A stretch of DNA of 64,000 bases, from assembly GCA_963377175.1 (NCBI GenBank), contig CAUJNA010001890.1, forward strand, positions 496,315 to 560,314. The letters run 5' to 3'. Every line of letters begins with the position of its first letter. Within the stretch, counting starts at the first letter, position 1. Shown here one piece after another: positions 1 through 11,916 of the stretch. This DNA comes from Effrenium voratum (lineage: Eukaryota; Sar; Dinophyceae; Suessiales; Symbiodiniaceae). The position numbers and the translations under genes are program-made. Under the pieces are notes generated by a model. It was given only the letters and a program-made list of their open reading frames with translations. It did not search any database and had not been told where the DNA came from.

Positions 1-519
1 CCCCCAACCTTTGGATGCTTTCTGTAAGGCCCTCCACAAGTACCCTGACACAATTCATTCTCACTCCGATTGACTGGATCCGCTCACCTCTGGGAATTGT
101 CATGCCCTGTTCCCGGTGCCAACGTCAGGATCTTCATGTTAAACATACAGTCCCGGACAGCCGCCGGAACATGCCGCCTAAGGGGATACCCTCCTAATGT
201 AGGTATGTTGATTTGTAGGATTTAAACATCAAAATGGCTGTGATGTTCCTTTTGATCCCTTTTAAAACCGATAAAACAAGGGTATTAACTCGAAAAAAAG
301 GAGAGACCCGTGTTGACAACCCGACAATTCATCTGTGCCTGCCCAGTGACTTGTGTCCTACACAGCTCAGCTATTGACGATGAATCCCAAGCCGGCAACA
401 TGGAGATTTACACGGGTGTGCATATGAAGCTCACTCAGCGGCCCTTTGGTGGGAAACAGATTGAAGGGAATAGCCGTAGCTATGCACAAATAGATGTGTA
501 CATAAATGTGTTCCTTAAG

Positions 520-680
520 TGACCAACCAACCCACCGGCCAACCAGCCAACCACACAAGCCAGCCAGCAAAGCTAAGCAAAGCAAAGCAAAGCAAGGCAA
601 GGCAAAGCAAGCCAAAACACACGCCAGCACACGCAGGAAGCCAGGCAGGCAGGCACACAGGCAGGCGAGCAAGCATGGCT
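520..680. repeat. CCAACCAGCC / AGCAA low-complexity stretch
   Basis: Imperfect CCAACC and CAGCC words, then AAGCAAAGC and GGCAAGGCA words, then AGGCAGGCA. It gives long open frames rich in Cys/Leu/Ala on the minus strand, which are artefacts of the repeat. Confidence 0.85.
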
Positions 681-1084
681 GAGGGCGGCACGAGCTCTGA
701 TTGCTCCACTTGAAGGCCTCGGAGATGCGCGGAATGGGCGGCACGCGCCATCCATCCCCGTGGGCAGGGCGCCCTGCAAGATGTTGGGTGAGACGTTTCT
801 GCGCCAAGGGGAAAACCAAATGCAGGAAGCTGCCATGGTTGCGGGGCCTGAAAAAGACCACAGCGGCTTGTAAAGCTTCAAAAGGATGTGAATGCAATCA
901 TGGCCTCCCAGGAACCCTGGAATGAACTCAGCAGTTGCTGGAGGCCGCCGGTTTTGCAAACACTATTTCCCCTTGTCCTCAAAGGGAAAAGGATATCACT
1001 TTGAGGGTGAGGGGATTGAAGACTCCCGGCACACGGATCTGCACAATTCCACAGTTTCGAAACCTCAAAACCAACCTTGCTTTC

Positions 1085-1195
1085 TGCTCCCCTGCTAAAA
1101 GCTTAACTTTTAGTGGTTTAGTGGAAAACCCACTAGTTGGCAAAAAGTTAAAGTCCTAACAGCCAAGCAAAATGCACCAAACCAACTCTTTCTCT
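1085..1195. repeat. family B element
   Basis: CTGCTAAAAGCTTAACTTTTAGTGG palindrome region, then GGAAAACCCA.TAGTTGG, AAGTTAAAGTCCTAAC and AATGCACCAAA. Copies of the same subtype: 6728-6835, 7370-7462, 39327-39432, 44738-44845, 55722-55822, 61036-61135, 63106-63195. Evidence is recurrence in unrelated surroundings. Confidence 0.82.
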
Positions 1196-1745
1196 AAATG
1201 TGACTGGCCCAGTCCGTCGCGCAACATTGCTTGGATCAGACTCCCCGAGCAAACCTTGATCAGACACACCAAGTAAACCCTTGCTGGTGCTCAGCAGGGA
1301 ATGAGGGAATGACCCTGAAAAACCGCCCCTTCTGGTTTCCGTTCAGGGGAACCCTGGGTTCAGTCCAACTCATTCCCTGCCTATCGCCCCAGCAAGAAAA
1401 GGGCAAATGAGGAACCTTTCTGGACCCTCAACAAAATCTCAAACATTGGATCTTGCAACCCAAAAGAACCGTGAATGTCCCTTTTCTATGGGTAGCTTGA
1501 GGGTCCAGGTCCAAAAAACCTCCTTTGCTCCGAGCAAACGTTTGACCCGACTCCGCGGAACGCACCATGCGCGCTCCTGCCATTTGCTTTTTCGCCCCCT
1601 GGAGAAAAAACATATTTCCAGTAGTGATAGATGCCCTTTAGCACCAACAGGGGAAAGAAAAACACAAAAACATATTAGTTTCCGAAAATGGAAGGCGCGG
1701 TTCGATCGTTCGCGCCCGCGGTCTCCAGCTGGGCCTTCCCGCTGC

Positions 1746-1796
1746 CAGGGCCGACACTCCCGCCGCGCCGAGGAGCAGCGCCGCGATGCTCCAGGC
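1746..1796 (-). CDS. candidate exon, membrane segment
   Basis: Seventeen codons, AWSIAALLLGAAGVSAL, a clean hydrophobic segment between acceptor ATCGAG|GCCTGG and donor CCTG|GCAGCG. It is downstream of the transporter's stop codon on the same strand, so it belongs to another membrane protein. Could be the unidentified gene of 4-9 kb, but phases do not link. Confidence 0.38.
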
Positions 1797-2322
1797 CTCG
1801 ATCGGTCACCGAAGATCCCTGGGGAACCGAAGAACCCGTCTCTTTTTTGTTGTTTTCGTTGGAGGGACCCCCAAAACATGTGGTTTATATGTGTTGCAGG
1901 GACCCCCCCCAAAAAAAAGACAAAACGCAGTTTATATTTGGCTTCCCAAATTGTTGGAACACTCCAAAGAAGTGGTTTCCATTACAACCATGGATGATAT
2001 AACCTACTGAGGGGGTTGAGCATCCAAGTGGCCCCAAAAGTCACGTACCCAGGCGGCGTTTGACTCATGCCCTGAGTGGTGAAGTTCAGGCACTTGGGTT
2101 TGGATTGGACTTTCCGACCTTCTTGGTGGATCGGTGGAACTTCTTGTTTCCGGGAAACTGGGAGACCACCCCCAAATCTCCAAACACCAAACCACCAATT
2201 CAGGGAGGCTGAGAGGGAGTGAGCTGAAATGAAAGCCCAGAGGCTTGGAACCGGGACATGTGACATGTGTCAGCTCCGGAAGACACATTCAAGAGACCAA
2301 AGGCTTGGTCAATGAAGCCATC

Positions 2323-2429
2323 TACCTGGACCCTCAAGACTCCCTTACATCCCTTAATCACATTGGATGTTGCCCCAAAATTGTGGGGTGACTTCCCTGT
2401 TTTCTATTGGCAGTTTGAGGGTTCAGGTA
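2323..2429. repeat. family D element
   Basis: TACCTGGACCCTCAA ... GTTTGAGGGTTCAGGTA inverted ends, with the core ATTGCCCCAAAATT.TGGGGTGA and a GGGTAG-type word. Other copies: 1420-1510, 5213-5307, 8276-8377, 10795-10895, 15272-15500 (two), 17108-17191, 17426-17502, 23964-24054, 31541-31646, 33605-33683, 38904-38990, 42763-42811, 62126-62217. Confidence 0.82.
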
Positions 2430-2585
2430 GGGTTCAAAGATACTTCCTGATTGAGGGCTGACAGCAGATGCAACCAACTGATGATCCACAACGGACGCTT
2501 TGGAAGACCTGACCATCCCCTTGCTTGGCTTGTCCCGGCCCAAGGATCTGCACGAACTCATCAATTGTCTTGGTTTCCAAACATG

Positions 2586-2708
2586 CTGTGGATGGACGAA
2601 ATCCATTTCGCACCACCTAACCCTGATATGACTCCCCTGTAAATACCAACCAGCAATGGGTTTCCCATGGTTTCAAAGTGGAGCCAAATGGATTTGGTCC
2701 GTCCACAG
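2586..2708. repeat. family A element
   Basis: CTGTGGATGGACGAAATCC ... GGTCCGTCCACAG. Other copies, complete or partial, lie near 5494-5621, 6820-6930, 8834-8950, 11404-11500, 14155-14240, 17729-17790, 20849-20980, 33233-33369, 40204-40290, 44330-44355, 44488-44609, 45262-45390, 52445-52564 and 57925-58031. Confidence 0.8.
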
Positions 2709-4262
2709 TGGCCTTGTTGCGCGTCTCTTTGAACAAATGAACCCAGAAAAGCTCGGGATGAGAATGACCGTGGAAATCGTTGGCAGCCCCTGGATCAGGA
2801 AGCTAACATGGCAGGCAATCAAATGCCTGCGCCGCTCTTGGGGTTGCAGGCTGGGACCGAAACCCAGAGACCGACCCCGGCGAATTGGGTAGCCACCTGG
2901 TCTCCATGACCGAATGGGGTCATTACCCCAAACAACGGGGGTCACGGACCCATCTTTAAAGAGTCATGGAGACTCCGTAGGGCTTTCTGAGCCTGGTGCT
3001 TTCGGCCCCAAGTTGCAACCCATGTGGCCCGAATCTCAACAGTGGGTCTTTGGCCGGGGTTCTGGAGTCCGCTTCCCGCCATTTGACTGCGGCCGCTTCG
3101 CATGTCCAACGTACAGTTGGTACATATATGAACCCTGGGGTTCGGGGGCCTTAAAAAGAAAGGCCTTTGGGAAGCGGCCGTGAAATGTGGGGAACGTCCT
3201 TTGTTTGCAAGCTGGACGCTTTTCATTGGGTTGACAGTTTTGTGTTGGCCGCATTAGTAGCCACATGGCTTTGCAGTGCTTGTGGCTGAAAAGTACGCTT
3301 TCCAACGCCTCGCGAAAACCATGTAGACATGTTGAAGCTGGTCAATGCTCAAGGTCTTCAACGTTGTGGGATTTCTAGAGGCGTTGATCATGGGCTTAGC
3401 AGTGGGAAATCGACAAGGGAAAAGCGTGAAAATACCGTGAAATTGGCGTGAACGCCCTTTTTTGCAGTGAAAGACCGTGAAACGCCGTGAAATTTGGCAG
3501 GCGAAAAACCAGTCGCATTCGTCCTGGCTGGCGTTGTTTTCTGCTGGGGTTGAAAAGGTCTTGCTGAATGGATGTTTCGGGAAGACCATGATTGTTCCAT
3601 TGATGATGCAGAAATTTGCTGCTTTAACGTTGAGGCCTTCGCAAGTCTTGCTTGGTGTGGAAACGGCTTGTTGCTGACGATGTACAGTTGGAATTCCACC
3701 CAGGCCCACATCCCCCAGCTAGTCAAACAAAGGATGTTCATGTAACGGCCTTTGTTTTAAAAGCCTTTTACCCCCCAGGGTGAACATAGGGTCGGTGTTT
3801 TCTCTGGTTGAACCATATGTGCTAACTCTCGATTGCAAACCGTACCCAAAACATGGTCATGCGGTAGAGAACTTACGACTTACGACCCACCCCTATTGGC
3901 TTGGATTGGTGGGATCTGGGAAGTTAAGCTAAGACTGCTTTCTCAAGTACAAGAACAGGGACCCAACCCGCCAAGACCCCTCCCCACAACAAGCAGACCC
4001 TCTTTGGCGAACAAAGCGACCAAACAACTTCCCTTGTTCAACCCAACCTGCACACCTGAATAAGGCTTGCGGATGGACATGTGGCCAAGACTGACCCCAA
4101 AGGACCTGGAAACAACTCCTGGCATGCCGGCAGGTTTCCCTTTGGAAAACCAAACCCAACCACAAAACCAACGAAAGATCTAAACCTAAGGAACCGGACC
4201 ATTGGCCGGGACCCGACGAAGCGGCCCTACGGCCCTTTTGAAGTACCGGCAAGGTCGCGCAC

Positions 4263-4338
4263 GCGTCGTCTTCGAGCGGAATTTCTGGGTGTCCCGGGCG
4301 AGCCAGGGGTAGGAGAAGCGCAAGGAGAAGGACAAGGC
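4263..4338 (-). CDS. candidate exon of an unidentified minus-strand gene
   Basis: Seventy-six bases between acceptor ACTCAG|GCCTTG and donor CGC|GTGCGC, reading ALSFSLRFSYPWLARDTQKF and RSKTT. Clearly exon-like in composition; product unknown. Confidence 0.4.
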
Positions 4339-6564
4339 CTGAGTTTTGTGCGATTCCCTTCCGGCCGAGTCGCTTTGTCCTTCTTTTTTTCTTCCGAAGG
4401 GTTCCCTTTGATGGTTTTTTTGAAAGGACCCCACATAAGCCGAGGTATACGGACCCAACAGCTCCAGCACCTGGAGCCGAATCTCCTTTTACAGGCCTCC
4501 CTGAAAGCGGGGCCCCAAACCACAGCCACATCGTCTTTTTTGGGGACCCCCCAAAATGTGGTGGGTTTTCGTGGTTGGTGTTCCTTGTCAAAAAACAAGG
4601 GTACACTCAAACAAAGACAGCGTCTATAGTTTGTGTCCCAAAGCGGAATCCAAGGCCACCTACGGGTTTGGGTGGACGTGATTCCCGATGTTTCCTAACA
4701 TGACACAGAAGCCAAAGGGTGATGTCTGAACCATCCACGAGGAGGAATACATGGGAAACTCTGTCATCCGGTTGGAACCGCGCGGAACAAAATTCAGCAA
4801 AATGCACAAGTGGATCTCAGGCAAAGTTGCGGGGTTATGAGGGATTCAACTCCTTCTGAGGAAGTAGCTTGTCAGTCAGTATCGGTCACATTGAAATGGG
4901 ATGTGAAGAAACAATGCCCAGTGGATCCCAGTTAATTATCAGCATATTTTCCAGGTTCTTTCAAAAGTTTGGTTTTATTAGATCCCTGCTACAAAGGTAG
5001 ATGGACTCACTGGGACACTAATGATGAAAGTAAACAAGGCAAGCTAAGTCTGGCAACGTACCTGCGGTCATTTTAATCTTTGGACCATGGTTGAAAGGGT
5101 AACTAACGATTGGACATGAAATTCTGATGTCCCTTTCGGGTCCCTAGTTGAAATTCATGCCAACCAACTCTCAAAATGTTCAAAAAACCTGGACTCTCAA
5201 GTTTGACTGGGCACCTGGACTCTCAAAACATCCAACTTAAAAGTGTGTTATTGCTCAAAATTATGGGGTGAAGTCCCATTTTTACGGGTTGTTTGAGGGT
5301 CCAGGTATGTAAGGCACTTTTCGAGGGGACTTGTGAATTTGGGATATTCACCGCTTTAAGTAGGGTGAAAACGCAAGCACAGACCATGCTGAAGCCTCCC
5401 TACCAAGTTCGGTGGGATAGCTTCCGACGGTTTGGTACACAGACCCCACAGACCCCATTCTCTGCAAAAGGAACCACAGAGCCACTGTGTTCTGGAGTGG
5501 ATGGTCGAAATCCATTTCGCACTTGAAACCATGAGAAAACATTGTTTGCTGGTATTTACAGGGGAATCGTATCATTCCAGGGTTTCTCAGGTGGTGCGAA
5601 ATGCATTTCGTCCGTCCACAGTATCGGCTTAGGACTGCTCTTGGCCACCACTTTTGAGGTTCCCCAAAATTCAGATCGCCACATGTGCTCCTTCAATTGG
5701 GAGCTGTGGGAACAAACAAAAGGAATTCGAAGTTGACGAATCTTTCAAAGTCATACTGTGCATGGCTGCAAAATCCATCCCGCGCCACGCAATGAAACTA
5801 TGCAAAGCAAACCATCCTGAAGTCTCCTTCTGACCCTCTGAAAATGGGCCCATGACCCATTTCTTTGTTTAATCCCCCCCCCCCAATTTTTCAGGGAATG
5901 GGTCCATGACCCATTTCTTCATTTTGGGCAACGCCCAACTCCATTCTTTTCGCCGGAAGGATCGAGACGCCAGGGAAAAGAACCTTCGTTGGCCTTCGGC
6001 CTTCGGGAACTCCTCGGGTTTCGTTGGCCATGGGTCAAAATCCAAAATTCCGGTTAGCCCCGAGTGAGCATCCGATTCAATCCAACGACTAAAATAGGAA
6101 GCCTAAAATGGGTGGTGAATTCACCAATCTCAACCAAAATGGGATCCCAAAACGGTTTTGACAACCACGAAAATCCAACGACTGAAATGGGTGAATTCGC
6201 CTACCCCAACCTAGGCTGGAATTAGGACCCCAACAAAAAGTTTATCTTTTTTGACTGGCTGGTGGAAAACAAAGGGACCCCAAAAAAGCAAAACAACCAA
6301 AAGGGGAGCTAATTCTATAGGGAAGATACCTGGACCCTTTTAAGTTAGAAATTTCGAGGTTCCAGGTACTTCCCCTCGCGAATTCCGCTTTCAGCCCAGC
6401 GGTTTGACCGCCAAGCGGACGCAAAAAGGTACCTTAAAAACTCGCTTCCCGAGTTGATTGGCCAAAAAAAGTCCAAACGTTTTGTTTGCCACCAAAATGG
6501 TCTTCCCAAAAAGTGACTAAAGTCCATGAACTCAGGGAGTGAGAAAACGGCTTTGACAGCGAGT

Positions 6565-6619
6565 TCCTTGGGATCCTCGGGCGCCGGCCCAGAAGGTCAC
6601 CCCAAAGGCTGCCCAAGGC
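6565..6619 (-). CDS. candidate exon of an unidentified minus-strand gene
   Basis: Acceptor CCGAG|GCCTTG; reads ALGSLWGDLLGRRP in phase 0. The preceding candidate exon leaves one base over, so an exon between them is missing or one of the two is wrong. Confidence 0.3.
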
Positions 6620-7813
6620 CTCGGAGAGACGCCGCTTGAAGCCCCAAGGCCAGGCCCCTCGGTACTGGCGGCAAAATCCGCTTCTCGCACCACGAAATGA
6701 AACCTCGGTGGCGAAATCTGCGAAGCCCTGCTAAAAGTGACGAACTTTTCGTGTTTTTTTTTTACGGAAAACCGGTTCGTTGGCAAACAAGTTGAAGTCC
6801 TAACAGCCAAGCAAAATGCACCAAAGGAAACCATGGTTGAAACCATTTCTTGTTGGTCTTTACAGGGGAATCGGTTCTCATTCCAGGGTTTGTTAGGTGG
6901 TGCGAAATGCACTTCGTCCGTCCACAGTATGGAGGTTACCCAGTGAGTCCATTTGCACGGCTTTTTGTAGGTAATAGGTAACCAAGACCATGTGTTCATG
7001 CGTACACGCACATAATATTCCTTCAACAACTTAGTTGGTTGCTGGTTGCGTGAGAGACTCAACACCAAAACGGGGCACGGTACAATAGGTAAGCCTGGCA
7101 AATAGGTAAGCCTGGCAAGGTATACATCGTGTATCCCGATGTTCGACAGGAACATGAAACCAGTCCAACCATTGTGACAAGGGTAGGAGGCAACCTTGAA
7201 CAATGGGAACGCAAGGACCCGACCCGACCAAATTTTCGACCCACGCGGTTTGCTCGTTGTTCGGAGCAAATGAATTGGTGTGTCTTGACCCCTTTTTTGA
7301 GCTTCCGTTTAAAACCACCACAGGGTCCCGGGACCCTGAAAAAGAGACAGACCCGTCTTGGTTGCGAAATCTGCTCCCCTGCTAAAAGCTTAACTTTTAG
7401 TGGTTTAATGGAAAACCCATTCGTTGGCAAAAAGTTAAAGTCCTAACATCCAAGCAAAATGAAACAAAGCCGTATAATCTCTACTGGACCAAGGAGTAAA
7501 GGCGCGGGCTTCTCTGTCATCAAAACCTGGTAACCCTGTGAAGACTCTGGCGGAACTAAGCTGTCGAGGGGCTGTTCAAAGGGGTGTCCCTGACTAAGCT
7601 GTGCAAATAAGTTGGAAGCACCAAGTCTGGATGAAGTTTGGGGTCCCTCACGAGACAACCCTCTGGATGGCTGTTTGCAGGTGAGCGGGAGAACAAGGTT
7701 CAACCAAAAGTTAGAAAGTCCAAAGTTCCGACTGCTGGGTGTTTCTCTTTCTCAACATATCCCCTAAAAAAAACCTTAGGTTTTGCTTGGGAAGCTGAGA
7801 GAGGCCCTGGCAC

Positions 7814-7853
7814 CAAGAAGTTCGCGAAGACGGCCACCAAGTTCAGCCGCGGC
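7814..7853 (-). CDS. candidate exon of an unidentified minus-strand gene
   Basis: Forty bases between acceptor GTTCAG|GCCGCG and donor CTTG|GTGCCA, reading AAELGGRLRELL. Good splice sites and a helix-like peptide, but too short to identify. Confidence 0.38.
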
Positions 7854-8399
7854 CTGAACGAACCCCCCCTCCCCCAGTTGGCCCATGGGCACGAAACAAC
7901 GGGCCCCATTTGTTGGGACCCCAGACAAAATTGGCATTCACAACCACAATATTGGGTTGCGAAAAAAATGTTAAGTTGGAATTTGGAGGGTCCATGTAGA
8001 CTGAAACCCAGAAGTGTCCATTTTCGGGACATCAACGAATCAACTGGGTTTAAGCACGCCCTTGAAAACTGGGTCTACCAACAAAAATACGGGGCCACCC
8101 CAAAGAAGGGCCTGGGTGGCTGTCCCGAAAAAAGCGAAAAGGGACACCTCTGGGTGAAATCCTAGGCCAAGCAAAAGGAGCCCTACGGCTCCCAATGCCA
8201 AGGTTCAGGGAATGGGCCGTCAACCGATGCTACGTTGGCAGAATCCGAACAACATCCCAAGCAAGGATCACAACCTCGACCCTCGAAAAATCCGACTTAA
8301 CATGGGACAACTTGTAACCCCCATTTTATGGGAATTGGTGAATTCCAGCTCCTTTTTTATGGGTAGTTCGAGGGGCAGGGAGACATCCAAACATGCCTC

Positions 8400-8472
8400 C
8401 ACCCTCCGTTCCTTCCTTTCGATTCCGCAAGAACATGCCGGAGTGCCCGAAAGCGCGTGACTTTGGGTTCGC
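8400..8472 (-). CDS. candidate exon of an unidentified minus-strand gene
   Basis: Acceptor CACAG|GCGAAC; the open reading EPKVTRFRALRHVLAESKG looks like a charged helix. Donor not determined; family not recognised. Confidence 0.33.
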
Positions 8473-9289
8473 CTGTGCTTGTCATAGTCTCATGGACCCT
8501 CACAAGAATCTCGACCCACCCAGGTGCCCTTCACAGATGAACCTCTTTCAACAGACCTGCCAGGCTGTTAACTTCCCTCAGCTCCCATGTCGGTGACAAA
8601 GGGTAGAACCTCTTTCTAACACGAAACTCACTATCCATTATGAGCGCTTGAAGCTCATTGGCGTTGTAAGACGCTCAAGGTTTTGTCTTAGACTGCAACC
8701 CCTAACATTAACCTTTTGTTGGTTCACAAAGAACATGAAGACTCAGAAAGGCCCAAAAGGCGAGAACACGTTGCGTCGTGTATTGAGGCCTTCTTGTGAT
8801 CCAGCTAGGGCTAGTGCATTTCTGTGTGTCCTTAGTGTGGATGGACGAGATCCATTTCGCGCCGCTTTGAAACCATGGTTGCAACCATTTGTTGGTATTT
8901 GCAGGGACATCGGTTCTCATTCCAGGGTGCTGCGCACAAATTGTCCACAGCAAGAAGGTGCGGACCGAACCCTTCGTGGATGGGGCCTTTGGTGTCCTTG
9001 CTATGGGGATAGATCCTGTACCCAGGTTTTCTAGTAGGGTGTCAGCACGTGTCTGAGGTCCCGTGCTTTCCAAAGCCGCTGTCGAGCGACACCTGCGGCT
9101 TGGTGTTACCTAGAAAACATTGGCTTCTCACAACTTCCCCAGCATCCAACTACCTGGAGTCTCCATGACCTGAATCAAGAATGGGGATCCATGACCCATT
9201 TCCTTATTTTGGGTAATGACCAACCATTTTTAACGGGTCCTTAGGAGACTCGAGGTAGCGCTATGGGGGGTCCAGGTATTGCCTTGACC

Positions 9290-9353
9290 CCACAAAAACA
9301 GCCAGCTGGCTCCCAGTCCGGAGCGGTCCTTGCCAGTGCCATAAGTCTGCGGC
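9290..9353 (-). CDS. candidate exon of an unidentified minus-strand gene
   Basis: Acceptor GCGAG|GCCGCA; reads AADLWHWQGPLRTGSQLAVF in phase 0. It is protein-like but matches no family I can name. The 3' end is not determined. Confidence 0.35.
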
Positions 9354-10639
9354 CTCGCTGCGAAAGGAAACCAGCTGGGAGGGGGCAGGTACCGCCTTCT
9401 GCTTCTCTCCCGAGACTGGCCAAAACACGTCTATTGATTTGGTCATTACCCAACACTAAGGGGTTGTGAGCCCATTTTTGAAGGGTTATGGAGACTCTAG
9501 GTACCAGCAACATGGTCTTTCCAAAAAAGGTTAAAGTCCAGTCTATGAATTCAGGGAGTGAGGATTGCCGTGGATGAAAGAAAAGAATCCAAGCAAAGGG
9601 AAGCCGAAACAAGGGACCAACCGGCTTTGAATCGGACTCAACCGGGACCTGAAGCAACCATTTGCACATGAACCCCCCAAACCAAATCCTGTGACGAGCT
9701 TCATGGAACACGGGCTCCCGGGAAATGCAGGGAAACCAAGGGAACGGAAGCCAGGTTCGGGCTATATCCGAAAATTCCAAAGAAGTACCTCACCAAAGCA
9801 ACATGAAGCCACGAATCAATGTTCAACACTCACTGTGAATGGCTATGGGGACACACACACATGCATTACCCCAAAGGCTCTCTCCAGCACAGTCCCGGGT
9901 ACATGGCGGGTGTTAAGCCACACCTTCCATTGTCTCAAGAAGCTTTGCGCAAAGAAGCGGGCACTGGGTAGGAGAGGGGTCAGATTGCTGTTGTGGCTGA
10001 AGTCCTCCCCAAGTCTTCCAGCTCCCAAGCCCCCTCATCCCTTCCTGCTTCTTTGTTTCTCTGATAAGCTTCAAACTGCCTTAGCATTCCCCCCCCTCGA
10101 ACCAGACAAAGTACCTCTGACTCTGGGGATCCACATATATATATATATTATATATATATATGTGGCAGTGGCACAAAATTAACGAGCTAGGGCTACGCAG
10201 GTGTTGGTCTATGTTTCCACTTACCAGCATCCATTTTGGTACCGGTTTCTTGAGCCATACCCATATATTTTTTGTGTTTGGTTCGAAACCTTTAAAACGA
10301 AAGCCCAACGAGGGAGCCCTCCAAAAAGAACAGCATGTGGTAAACCTTAAGCAACCTGTCTACATAAAAAAAAAAAGACTTCTATACCTGCACAGACTTC
10401 TTGGCTGAAATTTACTTAGCCTTTCTCTTGCTAGCATTTCTGGGAGGGTCATCAATTTCCTCTTAGGGGACCCCCTGTCAAGTGCCATGTGGGGGTAGGG
10501 TCAAAATTAAACCAGCAGGGGACCGCCTGTTGTAGTCATGGGTCCCGTTCACCAGGGCAACCCATTTTGGGTACCCATTTTTGACCCACAGCCATGTTGG
10601 GAAAAAGTGCAGATGCCGAAAAAACAAACAGGACAGGTG

Positions 10640-10678
10640 ACCATCAAGCTGCTCCCTGTGGCTCCCGGCAGCATCGGC
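10640..10678 (-). CDS. candidate exon, unassigned
   Basis: GC-rich island. On the minus strand, acceptor GCTGAAAG|GCCGAT gives ADAAGSHREQLDG. On the plus strand, ACAG|GTGACC gives VTIKLLPVAPGSIGL, equally open. Strand undecided. Confidence 0.2.
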
Positions 10679-11667
10679 CTTTCAGCCGGCCCGGCCGGGC
10701 CCCGGAATGGGCCACCCGGCGCTTCGTTGGTTCGAGCCAAAGCTGCGGCGCGAAGCGAGTCCCAAGTGGGTAGGTGCAAAAATAGGGAGCCGGGGACCCC
10801 CCTAAACCCTGAAAAGTCCGTTTCAAATGTTGTGAGTATTGCCACATAATTATGACAGAGTTCCCCCTTTTTTCGGGTAGTTTGAGGGTCCAGGCCCAAA
10901 TAAGAAGCCGGTTTCGGGGGTGCGCCCCAACCGGTTCGATTTGTGCGTTTTGGGGCCCACCCCCTGGGGGGTTCTGGTGGTAATTTGTGAATATGGACAC
11001 CCAATGCTTGTGGGTTCTGATAAGCCTCAAGGAGTGAAGTAATCAGTGCAGCTTGGAGATCTCAGATTCATGGGAGAGCCCAAAGCCGACGTTAGATGTG
11101 ACCCGCTTGGAGCCAAACCCAGCGCCCGAGTTTTAAGAGGGGACTACTTTGGAATAGGCCTTCGTAAAGCCCCATCTGAACAGGGAGAGTTCGGAGGGGT
11201 GCCAGGGCTGGGAATGAGGGAATGACCCCGTGAGAACCTTTCCATGTGGGTGGTGTGGAACACCACCATCTTTTGTGTGGGGGGAGGCTCTGCTTTCAAA
11301 CACATACAACATGATGAAAACGCATGTCCCTGAAAATCCATCCAAAAATGGTACTTACCCTCAAACACAAACCACACACACACACATACACCGGTGCAAC
11401 TGTTGCGAAGTCCATTTCGCACTACGAAATGAAACCATGGTTGAATGGCGCTTGTTGGTATTTCCAGGGGAATCGGTTCTCATTCCGGGTTTTTGAGCTC
11501 GTTGCTGCGAGACTGGCGGATGACCCGCAACCATGCACAAGATGGGTTTGTCTTTTTAAGGTTGGACCCCCAAAAAATGGCATCAGTTTTCCTCTTTACA
11601 ACCAACCAACAAGAGGGTACAGCTAAAAAAAACACCTGAAGTCTCCTTCTGACCCTTTAAAAATGAG

Positions 11668-11781
11668 CTAGGCCCTCCAGTGGAAAGGTTAGGGTAAGGG
11701 CACCAACTTTTTTCAGTAGTCTATTTTAGTAGGAGCACCCTCCCCCAAACAAATGAGAAAGGGCACTACTGGGGGACCTAG
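11668..11781. repeat. family C element next to the transporter stop codon
   Basis: 114 bases with inverted ends CTAGGCCCTCCAG ... CTGGGGGACCTAG and the core words GGTTAG, GTAGTCTATTTTAGTAGG and GGGCACTACTG. It ends 20 bases from the TGA of the transporter. Confidence 0.87.
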
Positions 11782-11801
11782 TCAGCACTTTTTCGGCTCG
11801 C

Positions 11802-11916
11802 TCAGCAGAGCAGCGTTACCGTGGAGGCGGTGCCAATGACCAGCCCCGCGAGTGCGAAGGCTAAGGGCGCACGTTGCCCGGTCACCCGGTGAGCGCAGAG
11901 CCCCGGGAACATGAAC
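11802..11916 (-). CDS. AAAP transporter last exon, TM10-TM11 and stop
   Basis: The first G completes Met, then FMFPGLCAHRVTGQ, RAPLAFALAGLVIGTAS, TVTLLC and TGA (11804-11802). F.(F/L)P.L is the TM10 signature, and TM11 closes AAAP proteins. Acceptor CTTGAG|GTTCAT. A family C element begins 20 bases beyond the stop, so the 3' UTR must contain it or be very short. Confidence 0.92.

Larger units (their letters stand above)
1..1745. other. non-coding, repeat-rich flank
   Basis: No exon seen. Holds a CCAACCAGCC / AGCAA-rich low-complexity stretch (about 520-680), a family B copy (1085-1195), an inverted-repeat element around GGGAATGAGGGAATGA (1290-1395), family D (1420-1510) and family F (1568-1690). 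Confidence 0.5.
1800..4262. other. intron-like stretch
   Basis: Family D (2323-2429), family A (2586-2708) and family E (2897-2974) copies. At 3420-3495 the word CGTGAAA recurs about five times in variable spacing. No supported exon. Confidence 0.45.
4345..11660. other. repeat-rich introns or spacers between candidate exons
   Basis: Apart from the candidate exons listed separately, I see elements only: family D (5213-5307, 6320-6375, 8276-8377, 10795-10895), A (5494-5621, 6820-6930, 8834-8950, 11404-11500), E (about 5816-5960, 9152-9256, 9428-9502), G (6440-6545, 9508-9566), B (6728-6835, 7370-7462) and a TA run at 10136-10161. Confidence 0.45.

Noticed and set aside
367..897. Minus-strand 176-aa ORF rich in Cys/Leu/Ala
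   Set aside because: Driven by AGCAA/CAGCC low-complexity DNA; no recognised domain.
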